Counted from the stretch's first letter, positions 37,513 to 48,352 are shown. The stretch is DNA of 64,000 nucleotides from Arion vulgaris (GCA_020796225.1 CM036775.1:15062875-15126874), one strand, 5' to 3'. Numbers and translations are program-made. Notes: generated by a model from the sequence alone, not told the origin.

Positions 37513-38105
37513 TTCTGAACGTTGAGGCATGTCTTAATCACCTCTTACGTCGCCTTCTAGGGTCGCAGTGTTCATATTCTTTTCTCATGTTGCAAGCCCC
37601 GGGCAACAAAAGGGCATTACACCCGATGCTAAACTGTTTGTCTCAGGTTTCATTTGAATAGTCGTGTCTGGATCTTTAACATTCTAAAGAGGGCGTTCTA
37701 CGTACTTTGTTGTTCGTGGATATGCTTAGCAACGGCCAAACATTGGGCAGACCAGGACGCGACAATCGTCAAAGTGTATTCAAAATATATATATATACAA
37801 GGGGACAACAGTGCACTCATCGAACTATGTGTTTCCATAACGAAGTAGTAAATAACAAACAGCAATACAGTTAGGACAGTTTGATACGTGTATTAGTAAT
37901 CGATCAAGTTTAGGTCAGGGCGTCGTCCTTTGGGGGTTTGTGACACCAAGAAAAACAAGCATAAACATAACTGTTTTGTTTTATAATAGGAGATTAAAGA
38001 CACTTCAAGTTGATGATGCCTCCTTTACCTGCACCCCTACAAGGTAATGGACTCCTGTCTGAGAGGGTGGGGCGGCATCATATAAAGGGTATCTTTACCT
38101 CTACA
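37513..38105. other. Mostly unique sequence
   Basis: 37530-37610 has a decayed SINE-G central part (CCTCTTACGTCGCC). The rest, including a 64-codon ORF at 37654-37848, has no recognised homology. Confidence 0.4.
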
Positions 38106-38252
38106 CAGAGCCCGTCTGCCCGGCGTGTTCGTAGCGCGTTGGACTACGGGTGACTATCCTCTGTGTGTGCGGGTTCAATTCCGCGGGATGGCAGAAAAGT
38201 CACAGATTCCCAGATTTACGGTGTTCGTGGCACCGAACCGAAGGGTTACCTG
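38106..38252 (+). mobile_element. SINE-A, 3'-truncated
   Basis: Intact A box (TAGCGCGTTGG) and B box (GGTTCAATTCC). It stops after CCGAAGGGTTACC without the usual tail. Confidence 0.85.
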
Positions 38253-38524
38253 GAGAGAGAAAACCAAAAAAACAAAATTAAACACAGTAATGACCTCATG
38301 GGTGGGGGATTACGTCCTTCGATGCCCCGCAGAGCTATGCCGGCAGTTACCCCAAGCCGAAGAGGTCAGACTAATTGTGGACTTCTATGTCGGCAGGGTT
38401 ATCCAAGCCCGACATGTCAAAGGAGAGAGATCAGACAGGTCAAAAAAAAAGAGATGTCAGACAGCTCCAAAAAAAAGAGAGATCAGACAGGTCAAAGGAA
38501 ATAGGTCATAGTAAATGTTTTTGT

Positions 38525-38690
38525 CAGAGGAGCGTCTGGCTGAATGAAGTAGAGCGTGGCTCCCATACGGGAAACCCGTGTTCAATTCACAGTAACGTCA
38601 ATGATGTTTTTCTGTTGAGAGCATAAATGAAAAATCCGAACCTGAACAGCTTCGCGACGACTGCACTAGCCATGCGGCTAGAATAGAACC
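38525..38690 (+). mobile_element. SINE-C
   Basis: Starts GGAGCGTCTGGCTGAATGAA. Its tRNA-like head is decayed, but the body (AAAATCCGAACCTGAACAGC; CGACTGCACTAGC) matches 50337-50500. Confidence 0.7.
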
Positions 38691-38905
38691 ACTGTTACCT
38701 GCCACACATGTCGTAAGAGCCGACTAAGGAGGTCTGGTTGAAATCGGGTGCACGTGTCCTAGACGTGTAGAAGTCTATGCGTTTAGGGGCCTACTAAACC
38801 AATGTGCAACGTATACACGTTCTTGGCAAAGATCAAACATATCACAAAGAGTGATTAAAATTGGTCATAAAGAACGAACACAAAGAAGAAGAAGAAAAAA
38901 TGATG
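38680..38905 (+). mobile_element. SINE-G type 2
   Basis: Central domain CATGTCGTAAGAGCCGACTA, then the type 2 end (ACGTATACACGTTCTTGGCA; AAAGAACGAACACAAAGAAG). Confidence 0.8.
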
Positions 38906-39345
38906 TAGTTACAGAGACCAAAAAAACTCATTTGTTCAAAACGAATAACTCGAGTCTCAGACGGACTACGGCTGCATACCGGAGACGAATGACGTGCAGC
39001 AGTCAAGCCCGTAAGGAAGGTGATGCGCTGTTAGGAATGTGTTGTCCAATTCTACATGTTCTGTGCCGAGTAAAAATTGAATTTCTACACTTCTGTTGTA
39101 TCCTTTGCGTGATAAAGGACTGTTGGTTCGAAACGTTGCTGTGTATTGTTATTGTTTTTGTATTGTGTAAAACTACAGTACTTTGTTTTTACATGTTTCG
39201 CGATTGTTACATAGTTTTACTGCAATCTTCCTTTATATCGATGGGACTATCTTGGGGGGAAATAAAGAAAACAGCAAGAGACCAGGAAAAGTGGCGAACA
39301 ATTGTTGAGACCCTATGCTCCACGAGAAGCGGAGAGAAATAAGTA
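38905..39345 (+). mobile_element. LINE-like fragments with Penelope-type end inside
   Basis: 38900-39050 (NDVVTETKKTHLFKTNNSSL) matches the inverse of 44110-44260. 39095-39215 is a Penelope-type end with GTGATAAAGG...TTCGAAACG. 39240-39340 encodes KKTARDQEKWRTIVETLCST, an RTE-like terminus. Confidence 0.6.
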
Positions 39346-39600
39346 AACTCTTCTTCTTCTTTGCGTTCGTTCTTTACGACCAATTTTAATCACTCTTTGT
39401 GATATGTTTGATCTTTGCCAAGAACATGTATACGTTGCACATTGGTTTGTAGGCCCCTAAACGCATAGACTTCTACACGTTTAGGACATGCATCCGATTT
39501 CAGCCAAACCTCCTTAGTTGCCTCTTACGACATGCGTAACAGTGGTTCTATTCTTTACACCCCAAATTTGGACCACAGTAACCACTCGGGCAATAAGTAA
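39345..39600 (-). mobile_element. SINE-G type 2
   Basis: Inverse of 38680-38905, so the two copies face each other about 440 bp apart. Confidence 0.8.
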
Positions 39601-39734
39601 AGTCAAGTTGAGGCACTCTGCTTTCAAGTATATGTTATTTTTTAGAAAGGGGTGAAAACTGTATGAGGGCGTGTATGCGAACACAACATTTTAGAAAAAC
39701 TAAGAAGTAGATAATCGGAGACAAGCAATGCTGC

Positions 39735-40310
39735 AATCGAGAATGGGTATTCAATGGACAACAGTGACATCATCAACGCTCTAAGAGAAAACATACGCTC
39801 TGAAGATTTCAAAGGGTTACGATGTCCATGGCACCGAGCCGAAAAGCTGAAAGCTCAAGTGCTTCTGGATCGAAAAAAAAATCGGTTCCGCAAGTTATGC
39901 ATACCGATAGGCGCGGCAAGACGGGAAAACCATGAGAGAAACCCCAGTAGATACATCAACCAACACAGAACGGGAGTTGTTAGCAAAGACTCTCCTGAAA
40001 CAATCCAGGAAAATGATCCGGAGAAAAACAGAGGATACAACCCAGAGCACGACAGTATAAATACACTAAACAGAAAAGCACAGTCTTCATACTTAGAACG
40101 GGACACTGCAGTCTCAGAGCACACCATAGAATGGGTCTCAGGCACTCGGCAGCCTGCACCTGTAGAGCGGCTAAGCAGTCCCCAGAGCACATCCAGCAAG
40201 ACTGCCCCAGAACAAACTATGGGAGACCGATGAAGACATCAAGCTCACCGCCCTGTTTATGACACATACCGGAGCAGTCGCATAACAGAAATTGATCGCA
40301 GAAGAAGTTA
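39735..40310 (+). mobile_element. I/Jockey-like LINE C-terminus with a SINE-A piece inside
   Basis: Encodes NSDIINALRENIRSEDFKG, then SINE-A sequence (39813-39882), then IGAARRENHERNPSRYINQH. Another frame reads CTCRAAKQSPEHIQQDCP, the Cys/His knuckle. Confidence 0.78.
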
Positions 40311-40329
40311 GTCTAAACACACTGAAATA

Positions 40330-40990
40330 CATGCTTGAGAGGAGACGGCGAAATTATGGACATGTCCGATGAAGATGATCCTCAAATGAACAATCTACGG
40401 TAATTATGCAAAACAGCAGAGAAAGAACATCATCATAAGCTAGTTGCTTATCCTGATAAAAGATAAAAAATCCTTCCAAATTCAACAATAAAATGGGTCG
40501 GTCACCTAATGAGAATGAAACCAGAACTATTACCATTGAGTATAACAACCGGCAAACCGGGACTCAAGAGCCCGAGGAAGACCAAGAACCTAATGGATAA
40601 GTAATATCACAGATATCCTGTGATACCAAAAACTAACAACTATAGATGCAACACACCTGGCACACACAGGATTGAAAACTGAAACTCCTCAAGACGCTTC
40701 ACGGCACAACATGTGTATAAGACAAAACTGCTTTTACATATCTCGGAAGCGGTATCAGCCATGAAGTAGGAGTTGGATCTGCCATTAAAAGCAGACTGAG
40801 TAAAGTACAATGTACAATCATGACCCTTCAGAAAGTCTGGAAATCAGCTCAATGCAGCATTAGAACTAAGATTAATATAGACCGCAGTTGTGTGCTATCA
40901 ACTTTATTATCAGTTATCACTTTACTATATCAGATCAGAATGCTGAAGAATGACAGAACAAGATATGTCCAAACTCTCCATCGCTCATAC
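40330..40990 (+). mobile_element. RTE-like LINE fragments
   Basis: 40490-40600 reads KWVGHLMRMKPELLPLSITT in broken frames. 40725-40990 reads TYLGSGISHEVGVGSAIKSR and LSKVQCTIMTLQKVWKS, the segment after the RT core. Confidence 0.65.
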
Positions 40991-41007
40991 AACTTATCTG
41001 CTTATGG

Positions 41008-41275
41008 GGGTATCTGTGGCTAAATGGTTACGCCCTTTGCCTTGTGAGTCGAAAGTCGTCGGTTCGAATCCGGACCGCGCCATTCTGTTCACGAGTGCAG
41101 TTTTTTCCAGAGATCCCTAGGATTATTGTCAAAGCTATGGAATTCGTGCTTTGTGCAATCCTCTCGACAGGTTACGTGGCATTTCTGCGGAGAGGGAACC
41201 GAGCCTTTGGGGGTGAAACCCAGTGCACTGACGTCAATCCTTCGGCTTTGAACCCTTCAGACTACAACAAATAAT
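41008..41275 (+). mobile_element. SINE-B
   Basis: B box GGTTCGAATCC is intact; the body and the TCGGCTTTGAACCCTTC end are complete. Confidence 0.85.
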
Positions 41276-41570
41276 GTAACTTGAGAAGAAAAGAAAAAGC
41301 ACATTACGAAACACTGACTCCACGCCAGCAACCGCATTACCATATAACCACAAGCCACTAGGACTCCAGCAAGTCTATCTATAGTTATTTCAATCGATCT
41401 GAGATCAGGCATTGAATACTCCACCACCCCACAGGGTTATAATTAAATAACAAGAATCGCACGATGAATGGTAAAGGTATCATGACTTCCCGACGTATGC
41501 ATGGTGCGCACGTTCAGACACGGTAACTGAATACACGCGATCCTTATTTTCTTTTCATTTTCCCCCCTTT
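41276..41570. other. Intergenic, nothing recognised
   Basis: No supported feature. Confidence 0.4.
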
Positions 41571-41606
41571 AATTCTGTTTTGCCTCACAGCGTCAGGATA
41601 AGAAGA

Positions 41607-42297
41607 TTGATTGATTGATTGATTGATTGGACCGTCATCATTGCACTTCGGTGAGGTTTTTTAAAGGTTTTTAAGCCGAAGAATTGACTTCATTGCACAG
41701 GGTTTACCTCATATGGCTCAGTCCCTCTCTGCAGAAATAGCATGCCACCTGCTGAGAGCATTGCACGAACTCCGTAGCTCTGGCAACAATCCTATGTATC
41801 TCTGGAAAAAAAATGCACTCGTGAACAAAATGGCGCGGTCCGGATTCGAACCCACGACCTTCGACACGCAAGACAATGGCTTAACCCCTTAGCCACAAAG
41901 ACCCTTGTGAGTAACCATAAGTGATCCGATCTCTTTCTTACACATGAAGATCGCAGCGGCAATGCACGAACTACGTAGCACCGGCGATGATCCTCGATGT
42001 AATTTAGAAGATGGTGAAAATATTTTGTAGGAATTTTAATTTTTTCAAATAAATTTTACCCGGGAAGCGCTTTCCAGCCTGCTCTTCTCGATTTTGAACT
42101 GACAAGGGCTCTTTTTTGTGCTCAATTTCAACACAGGACTTACGTTTTATCGTCCATCTCCGATAGGATTAGGAACTCGATCTCATCTACACTGAGATCC
42201 CTGGAAAAATGTCCCGATGGCACCATGAGGGAGAGAGAGAACCGGGGAGCTTTGGAACGAAGGGCGAGCACTTAACCTCTACGCCACAAAGACGCCT
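41607..42297 (-). mobile_element. SINE-D inserted in a LINE family 3 tail, carrying a SINE-B
   Basis: The 11-bp GGATAAGAAGA flanks it at 41596-41606 and 42298-42308; the outer sequence is the LINE family 3 tail. The minus-strand copy begins at GTGGCGTAGAGG and ends in (CAAT)n. A SINE-B (about 41653-41905) sits near its 3' end. Confidence 0.88.
41653..41905 (-). mobile_element. SINE-B nested in SINE-D
   Basis: Complete copy with GTCTTTGTGGCTAAGGGGTT head and GGTTCGAATCC. Comparison with 3640 shows it interrupts the D sequence between TCGGTGAG and TAACCAT. Confidence 0.82.
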
Positions 42298-42308
42298 GGA
42301 TAAGAAGA

Positions 42309-42700
42309 GATTTCTAGAACAGGCTTTTTGTGTGCGCTTACTAAAGTGTCTTTCGTTGCCTCTGTTATCTCTGAGGCGTGGCGTAAGCCGTTGTGGGTGG
42401 GCAGCATTCGGAGATCACATCTCAAGAAAATGACTGGGCTCTACACACCTTGACATGCTGGAGTGCATGGTAACAAGCGTGCTGACTTTCTTGCAAACAA
42501 TGCCACGATTCAAGCGGACAGAAGTATGGACAGTGCCGATATCATCAATGCTTTTCGCTCATGTATGTGATATGCAAGCTCAAAGAATCTTGGAATTTGG
42601 AGCTAAGTTTGAACCAACTGACAAAACAGATTACAAAGAACTTCTATGGTACAGTAGCAAACGGAGTTTCTGCACCGAAAGAGACGCATAATATTGAACT
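42309..42700 (+). mobile_element. LINE family 3 tail (minus) and RNase H fragment (plus)
   Basis: 42309-42385 continues the LINE tail. 42420-42560 encodes [20 protein letters not shown], matching the inverse of 852-940. A 78-codon ORF continues to 42691 without recognised homology. Confidence 0.55.
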
Positions 42701-43184
42701 GATCTAAAGAAATAGCCAAAATTATTTTTAAAATTTAAACAACAAATTTATCAAAAGTTTCCCTCTTCAGAATTTCGGACCCTCCCCCTACAGTCCATCA
42801 GGAATCTTCCTGTCTCATTGGTCATCATGGGTTCTCCTCTTGCAATATGTGGTTACTCAAACCCAAACAATTATCAGGATGAACCATCTTCTCCCGTGGA
42901 TCTTCCTTTCAATCTCTTTCAAGGATGCCTTTCTCTTGCATGATGGTCCTTCACAACAATCAATTTATAAAAAATAATAGTAGCAGCAGATGAAGAAGAA
43001 AGTAATGGCGAAAACAAATCAAATGAAAAACCGCCCCTGCAAACAACGTACTGTTTAAAACAAGACTGCTAATAAACATTAACGCTTTAAACCTGTCAAC
43101 AAAGAACGTCACACATCAGCGGTAGTCTAATGGTAGGTGAGTCTCAGAAAACTGAACGAAGTTCGAGAATTCACCGATAGCTAA
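42701..43184. other. Intergenic, nothing recognised
   Basis: A stretch near 42985-43120 is partly repeated at 43660-43830 (GCAGCAGATGAAGAAGAAAG; AACGTCACACATCAGCGGTA), which suggests a local duplication. Confidence 0.45.
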
Positions 43185-43345
43185 GTTCGGGAATTGCCGA
43201 AGTGTCTTCTTCATGGTAGAGACAGGTTTACTAATCAACTTCTCTTGGGTACAGTGAGCAAATAGACTTTGGGATAGCTACTGCAGCCGAGAACAGAGCC
43301 CGCATGGGAATGCCCAATATGACATGACATCGATCGCACAACATA
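43185..43345 (+). mobile_element. SINE-F
   Basis: Carries GAATGCCCAATATGACATGA and an ACATAAG end. Diverged copy of 34015-34186. Confidence 0.7.
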
Positions 43346-43417
43346 AGTTAGGCCAACAATTCATTCCTTTGAAAGATTTTTTTTTAAAAAATAAATTCGA
43401 ACAAAAATTGTTTCACC

Positions 43418-43640
43418 ATCTTCTAAATTACATCGGGAACCCTCGCCGGCGCTACGGAGTTCGCGCACTGCAGCTGAGATCTTCCTGTGTAATAAAGAGA
43501 TCGGCGCACACATGGTTGCTCACCGAATTGCAATGATGATGGTCCTATCAATCAATCAATCAATCAATTATCAAGAGATGGGAGCACACATGGTTACTCA
43601 CCAAAGTGCAATGATGTTGGTCTTATCAATCAATCAATCA
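43418..43640 (+). mobile_element. SINE-D 3' ends, two in tandem
   Basis: Both end GTGCAATGATG(A/T)TGGTC followed by (CAAT)n. The second repeats only the last 75 bp. Confidence 0.75.
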
Positions 43641-43974
43641 ATTTATCAACAGACACATAACTAGTAGCAGCAGATGAAGAAGAAAGTAATGGCAGAAAAC
43701 AAAGATCAATATGAACATACCCGTCCCCACTGTTCAAACAACGACTACCCCGTTTAAAGACAATGACTGCAAATAAACACACTGCCTATTAAACACATGT
43801 CAACAAAGAACGTCACACATCAGCGGTAGTCTAATGTATCGACGTCTGCAAGAGAATATCTGCTAAATTGCAAGTTCGACCGCGCATATTTTCCACCGAA
43901 TTATTGGCTCATAGTTGCGGGAATTTGGGCGGGAAATCGATGTACCTACTATACTTACATCGGCAGCTCATGTA

Positions 43975-44300
43975 CGAGCTTGTTAGCACACTATACTTTT
44001 AATTTATTCCTCTCCGCTCCTCGTGGAGCATAGGGACTCAACAGTTGTTCGCCACTCTTATCGGTCTCTGGCTGTGCTCTTTATGCTTTTCCTGGACAAT
44101 TGAGCACTCTTCAGTTCCTCAAGAAGACTTTGTCAGCACATCAGCTTTCTTGCAGGTTTGGCTGTTGCACTTCATCTGTCTCCGGCATGGAGCCCTAGTC
44201 TTTCCGAGACTCGAGTTAGCTTTGAACAATTTGTTTTTGGTTTCTGTAACTACGTTCTTTTTAAATGGATGAGTAGTTAGCCCATCGCACAGCCCCAACC
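43975..44300 (-). mobile_element. LINE-like fragments
   Basis: Inverse relatives of 38905-39050 and 39240-39345 (VVTETKNKLFKANSS; a CTCCACGAGGAGCGGAGAG end). Confidence 0.55.
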
Positions 44301-44499
44301 TGGAGGCCACATTTAGTAAGACCTCTCTCCTTTGGTAACCCTGCTGGCATAGCTCTTCAGGTCATTGAGGTACGCAAGCGACCCCCAACTACAAGGTAAT
44401 GGCCTCATGTGGGTGGGGGTGAGGGATCCACACTACAGTACCTACAATCATATGTGATGGCAGTATTGTACTATGTCTCAGAGACAAAAGAAACCACCA

Positions 44500-44740
44500 G
44501 AAAATTGGAGACCTATGGCCGAAACGTTGGACTTTTGTTAATTTTATGATTTAATTATTCATTTTGCTTGCTTGTGTGATACCATACATATGTGTCTTTG
44601 TCTTCAAACGCAAATTTATTAAGTATCATCACAGCCTTCCCTCGATTTTATTCAGATCTGATCAAATCCACTCCGAGCACCTCAGATTTGTAGCGTTCCG
44701 TACAAGACCTTCCTTCATAGATGGATGTTAACGTAGAATA
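44500..44740 (+). repeat. Interspersed family with Penelope-like end signature
   Basis: TATGGCCGAAACGTTGGAC and the AATTATTCATTTTGCTTGCT stretch match the inverse of 4440-4620. Probably the terminal region of another Penelope-like family. Confidence 0.45.
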
Positions 44741-44907
44741 GAAGGAATGAGATGGTATGATAAGATTACGAACGATGAACACAGAGAAAAAACAAAGCAG
44801 ATACCAGTAGCGAAAGAGCTAAAGAAGAGACGCTGGCGACGAAGACGCTTCCGACGAAAGCAGTGCAAAAACAGGCACTTATTTGGAATCCGCATGGAAA
44901 GATGAGT

Positions 44908-45152
44908 TAAAGCCGAAGGATTGCCTTCATTGTACCGGGTTTTACCCCATATGGCTCGGTCCCTCTCCGCAGAAATGACACGCCACCTGCCGAGAGTATT
45001 GCACAAAGCACGGTACTCCGTAGCTCCGGCAACAATCCTAAGGGTCTCTGGAAAAAACTGCACTCGTGAACAGAACGGCGCGATCCGGATTCGAACCCAC
45101 GGCCATCGACTCGCAAGGCAAAGGGTTTAACCACTCAGCCACAGAGACCCCC
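44908..45152 (-). mobile_element. SINE-B nested in LINE family 9
   Basis: Complete copy with a GGTTCGAATCC-type B box. GGAAAGA occurs at both LINE borders. Confidence 0.85.
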
Positions 45153-45225
45153 GGGAAAGAGGAGTAGATGAAGACCTAGAAATACATGAAGAAGAGAGCT
45201 GAAGACTGATATTAAAAGGATAGGT

Positions 45226-45412
45226 AGCCCGTCTGCCCAGAGTGTTCGTAACGCGTTGGACTACGGGTGACGACTATCCCTCTGTGTGTGCGGGTTCAAT
45301 TCCGCGGGATTGCAAAAAAAGCCACAGATTCCCCAGATTTACGGTGTCCATGGCACCGAGCCGAAGAGCTGAAACGCTTAAGTGCTTCTGGATCGGGGAA
45401 GAAAAAAAAAAG
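45226..45412 (+). mobile_element. SINE-A nested in LINE family 9
   Basis: Full head with both boxes. It lacks the TGTTCGTGGCACCGAACC segment of the body, an internal deletion relative to other copies. Confidence 0.85.
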
Positions 45413-45417
45413 AATAG

Positions 45418-45890
45418 GTTTAGTTTAGTTTAGTCGTCGGATCATCATCACTGCACGTCGAACAAATTAGTCCATAAGTGCTCCGATCTCTCCCTCAGTA
45501 TGTCCATCAGAGTGTGGCGACTAACGACACCGGTTCTTTGTTGGTTTACAATTCTTCTTTGTCTGCCAGCATAGCGTTCTTGTCGAGCTACACCACACTT
45601 AACTTTTGAGTTCTTGCAGTCTGGTTAGTGTTGTGGATTCACCGCTAATACGTGAATCATGTACACGTCCTCTCTCCCTTAAGGAATTTATAATATCAGC
45701 CTGGTCCATTGCTCGTCCGCTTTGGACAGCAGCCATACCTGCAAGCCTATCCGCACGTTCATTCCCCTTACACCTGCATGCCCTGGCACAAAACTGATCT
45801 TTGTCAGCTTAGACCTCCCCAGCGATTCCATCCAATGTCTCCTAGCCCATCCTGTTTCAATCTTCCTGAGCATACTCATTGAGTCACTGA
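45418..45890 (-). mobile_element. I/Jockey-like LINE 3' end nested in LINE family 9
   Basis: The minus strand encodes LSDSMSMLRKIETGWARRHW, KISFVPGHAG and MDQADIINSL. The tail is (CTAAA)n. The AATAGGT motif flanks it. Confidence 0.85.
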
Positions 45891-46044
45891 GAATAGGTAA
45901 GAATGGAAAGAATTGGAAGAGATGGCTAGATAGAGGAAGGATGAGAAGAAATATGTTGAAGACCTGTGCTCCGTTGGGAGTTGAAAGGTGAAGAAGAAGA
46001 AGAATAGTCGCTTGCATATTCTCACACACACATATAACAGAATC

Positions 46045-46570
46045 TTCTTCTTCGAATGCTCCATGTCAACCATTTGTAAAACCACTCTTTGTGGTATGTA
46101 TCTGACCTGAGCCTAAGAGCGATTGTACGTTGTGAAAGTTATGCGTCTACATCCGATTTCTGCGACGCTATCTATTTACTAGTGTTGCCCGATCGGTTAC
46201 CGATGCCCAAATTTGGGGTGTAAAGAATAGAGCCACGAACTAACAATAGAATGTTACCTGCCACGCATGTCGTAAGAGGCGGCTAAGGAGGTGTGGATGA
46301 AATCGGATGCACGTCCTAAATGTGTAGAAGTCTGTGTTTAGGGGCCTACCAAACCATGTGCAACGTATACACGTTCTTGGCAAAGATCACACATATCACA
46401 GAGTGATTAAAATTAGTCGTAAAGAACGAACGTAAAGAAGAAGATTATTTACTAGTGTAGCTTCCCTAGGCCCCTACTTCAGTACCTTTTACGACATCCC
46501 TTGTAGGTCGCAGTGTTACTGGAGTTGGGTTTTTTTTCCTCCTTTGAGCGCCCCAGCGATACGCGGGTAA
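46045..46570 (-). mobile_element. SINE-G type 1 split by a SINE-G type 2
   Basis: Outer minus-strand copy 46045-46185 plus 46446-46570. Confidence 0.85.
46186..46445 (+). mobile_element. SINE-G type 2 with 13-bp target duplication
   Basis: TATTTACTAGTGT lies at 46173-46185 and 46446-46458. The 260-bp insert runs from TGCCCGATCGGTTACCGATG through CATGTCGTAAGAGGCGGCTA to a GAAGAAGA tail. Confidence 0.93.
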
Positions 46571-46583
46571 CTTAAAGGGTATA

Positions 46584-46820
46584 ATGCCGAAGGATTGACT
46601 TCATTGCACCGGGTTTTACCCCATATAGCTCGGTCCTATCCGCAGAAATTGCAGCTACCTGTCGAGAGTATTGAACACAGCACAAACTAGGTAGCTGGAA
46701 CAATAATCTTAGGCGTCTCTAGAAAAAAAATAGTCGTAAACAAAACGGTGCGGGTGGGATTCGAACACATGATCTTCAGAACGCAATGCATAGGCGTAAC
46801 CACATAGCAACAGAGACCCT
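46584..46820 (-). mobile_element. SINE-B, diverged
   Basis: Head GTCTCTGTTGCTATGTGGTT and GGATTCGAACAC region on this strand's complement; body complete. Confidence 0.75.
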
Positions 46821-47129
46821 CTAACACGTCATTCTCGGTCTACTAAACGTCCCTCAAATGTTGACATAAACAACATTAAACATAACAGAACACTACGTCA
46901 ATTGTACCCAACAACTACAGCCTGGCACCACCGAGCATTCAACACCCCTATCCACTTCCTTATTACAGAACCTCTAAGACCCACATGTCAGCTGATATAG
47001 CACTAATGTCATAACGATTGTAGCGTTAGATAATATTTCTTGGTGTGGGTCCAAATTCTTTGCAATTAAGTCAACCAAACAGATCTGCGTCAAAGGTTCT
47101 CAACAGGTAATAATAACAACACATATTTT
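46821..47129. other. Intergenic, nothing recognised
   Basis: No supported feature. Confidence 0.4.
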
Positions 47130-47350
47130 AGACCAGCGTTTCCCAAAGTGGGCGTTACCGCCCCCTGTGGCGCTGAAGACTTCCATGGGGCGATGGTGGG
47201 TTCAGAAGGATTTTGGGGGAGTTTTTTTCTTGATTTTTCTTTTGAATAATCATTAAAAATTTGAATTATGCATTTTAATACATCTTATGCTACAAATATT
47301 ATGTTATTGCACTCCGGGCAGAACCATAGGTGCTCAGTCTTCCCCAACAA
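47130..47350 (+). mobile_element. hAT-like family M fragment followed by family K fragment
   Basis: GACCAGCGTTTCCCAAAGTG with GCGTTACCGCCCC begins it. The M copy breaks off near 47290, where family K (TTGCACTCCGGGCAG) starts. Confidence 0.6.
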
Positions 47351-47640
47351 CCTGGATGCTGGCATAAACAATAGAAGAATACTAGTCATGACAGAGATTA
47401 AGTGCCAACGCAGAATGCTGGGAGTATCAAGAAGAGACCAGTTTAGAAATTAAGACAGCGAGAAAAAAGTGGGTACAACATCAGTACTGAACTTCAAGAA
47501 GCAACAAATTAATTGTTTCGGCCACATAAGCAGATTACCAACAGACAGTGCGCGCCTCAAAGAGCAACGCTACTATGATACAGTCGATACAAAGCAAAAA
47601 GCAGTCTAAGCAAAAGTTGGAACTTAGAAATAACAGAGGC
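47340..47640 (+). mobile_element. RTE-like LINE, family 3 fragment
   Basis: Encodes a VMTEIKCQRRMLGVSRRDQF-type reading and the KKWVQHQY region; matches 17130-17400. Confidence 0.75.
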
Positions 47641-47644
47641 AGTT

Positions 47645-47900
47645 CTTCTTCTTCGAGCGCTCAATATCGACCACTTGTTAACCACTCTTTGAGATTTTAT
47701 GTGATCTGAGCTTAAGAGCGATTGTACGCTGTGCCAGTTATGTGCCTACAAGTAGACCAGCACATCCGATTTCTGCGATGCTTTTATTTACTATGGTAGC
47801 TTTCCTAGGTCCCTACCTCAGTCGCCTCTTACGATATGCTTTGTAAGGCGCTGTGTTACTATTCTTTGCTCCCCTTGCGAGCCTCGGCAACACATGGGCG
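47645..47900 (-). mobile_element. SINE-G type 1
   Basis: Complete copy with GTCGCCTCTTACGATATGC and the GAA-rich end at left. A LINE family 3 tail piece follows at 47935-48000. Confidence 0.8.
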
Positions 47901-48110
47901 TACAGGGGCAGTGAAAAACAATATTTATGAAACGCACACAAAAGCCCGTTCTATAAATCTATCTTCGTGTCCTGATGCTGTGAGACAAAACTGGATTTGA
48001 GCAAAGAAAGTAAAAGAAAATCTGTGCATTAGACTTAACATACGATCAGAAGGATTAGTGTATGTATAATAATAGCCGTCCATCACAAACGATGATAACA
48101 ACAGCCTCAG

Positions 48111-48352
48111 ACGTGTACAGCTGCACCTCTCTGGTAAATAATGTACGTTTTTTTCCCGATCCAGAAGCACTTGAGCTTACCGCTCTTCGACTCGGTGTCA
48201 TGGACATCGTAACCCTTCGGTTCGGTGCCACGAACACCGTAAATCTAGAGGACCTGTGGCTTTTCTGCCAGCCCACGGAATTGAACCCGCACTCATAGGG
48301 AGCTTGTCGCCCGTCGTGCAACGCGCTACGAACACGCTGAACAGGCGGGCAA
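48111..48352 (-). mobile_element. SINE-A with 3' extension
   Basis: Beyond the A-rich tail it carries about 38 extra bp (ACGTACATTATTTACCAGAG and on) that recur after the tail of the copy at 53984-54246. Confidence 0.85.

Larger units (their letters stand above)
44735..45990 (+). mobile_element. LINE family 9 copy split by three insertions
   Basis: The LINE pieces 44735-44905, 45153-45225 and 45891-45990 join into the sequence seen at 21330-21650. Between them lie a SINE-B (-), a SINE-A (+) and a LINE end (-). Confidence 0.85.

Noticed and set aside
38100..38190. tRNA genes at the A/B-box sites of SINE heads (also 41008, 45226, 50337, 58398)
   Set aside because: They fail to form a full cloverleaf and are always followed by the same SINE body, so they are SINE promoters rather than tRNA genes.
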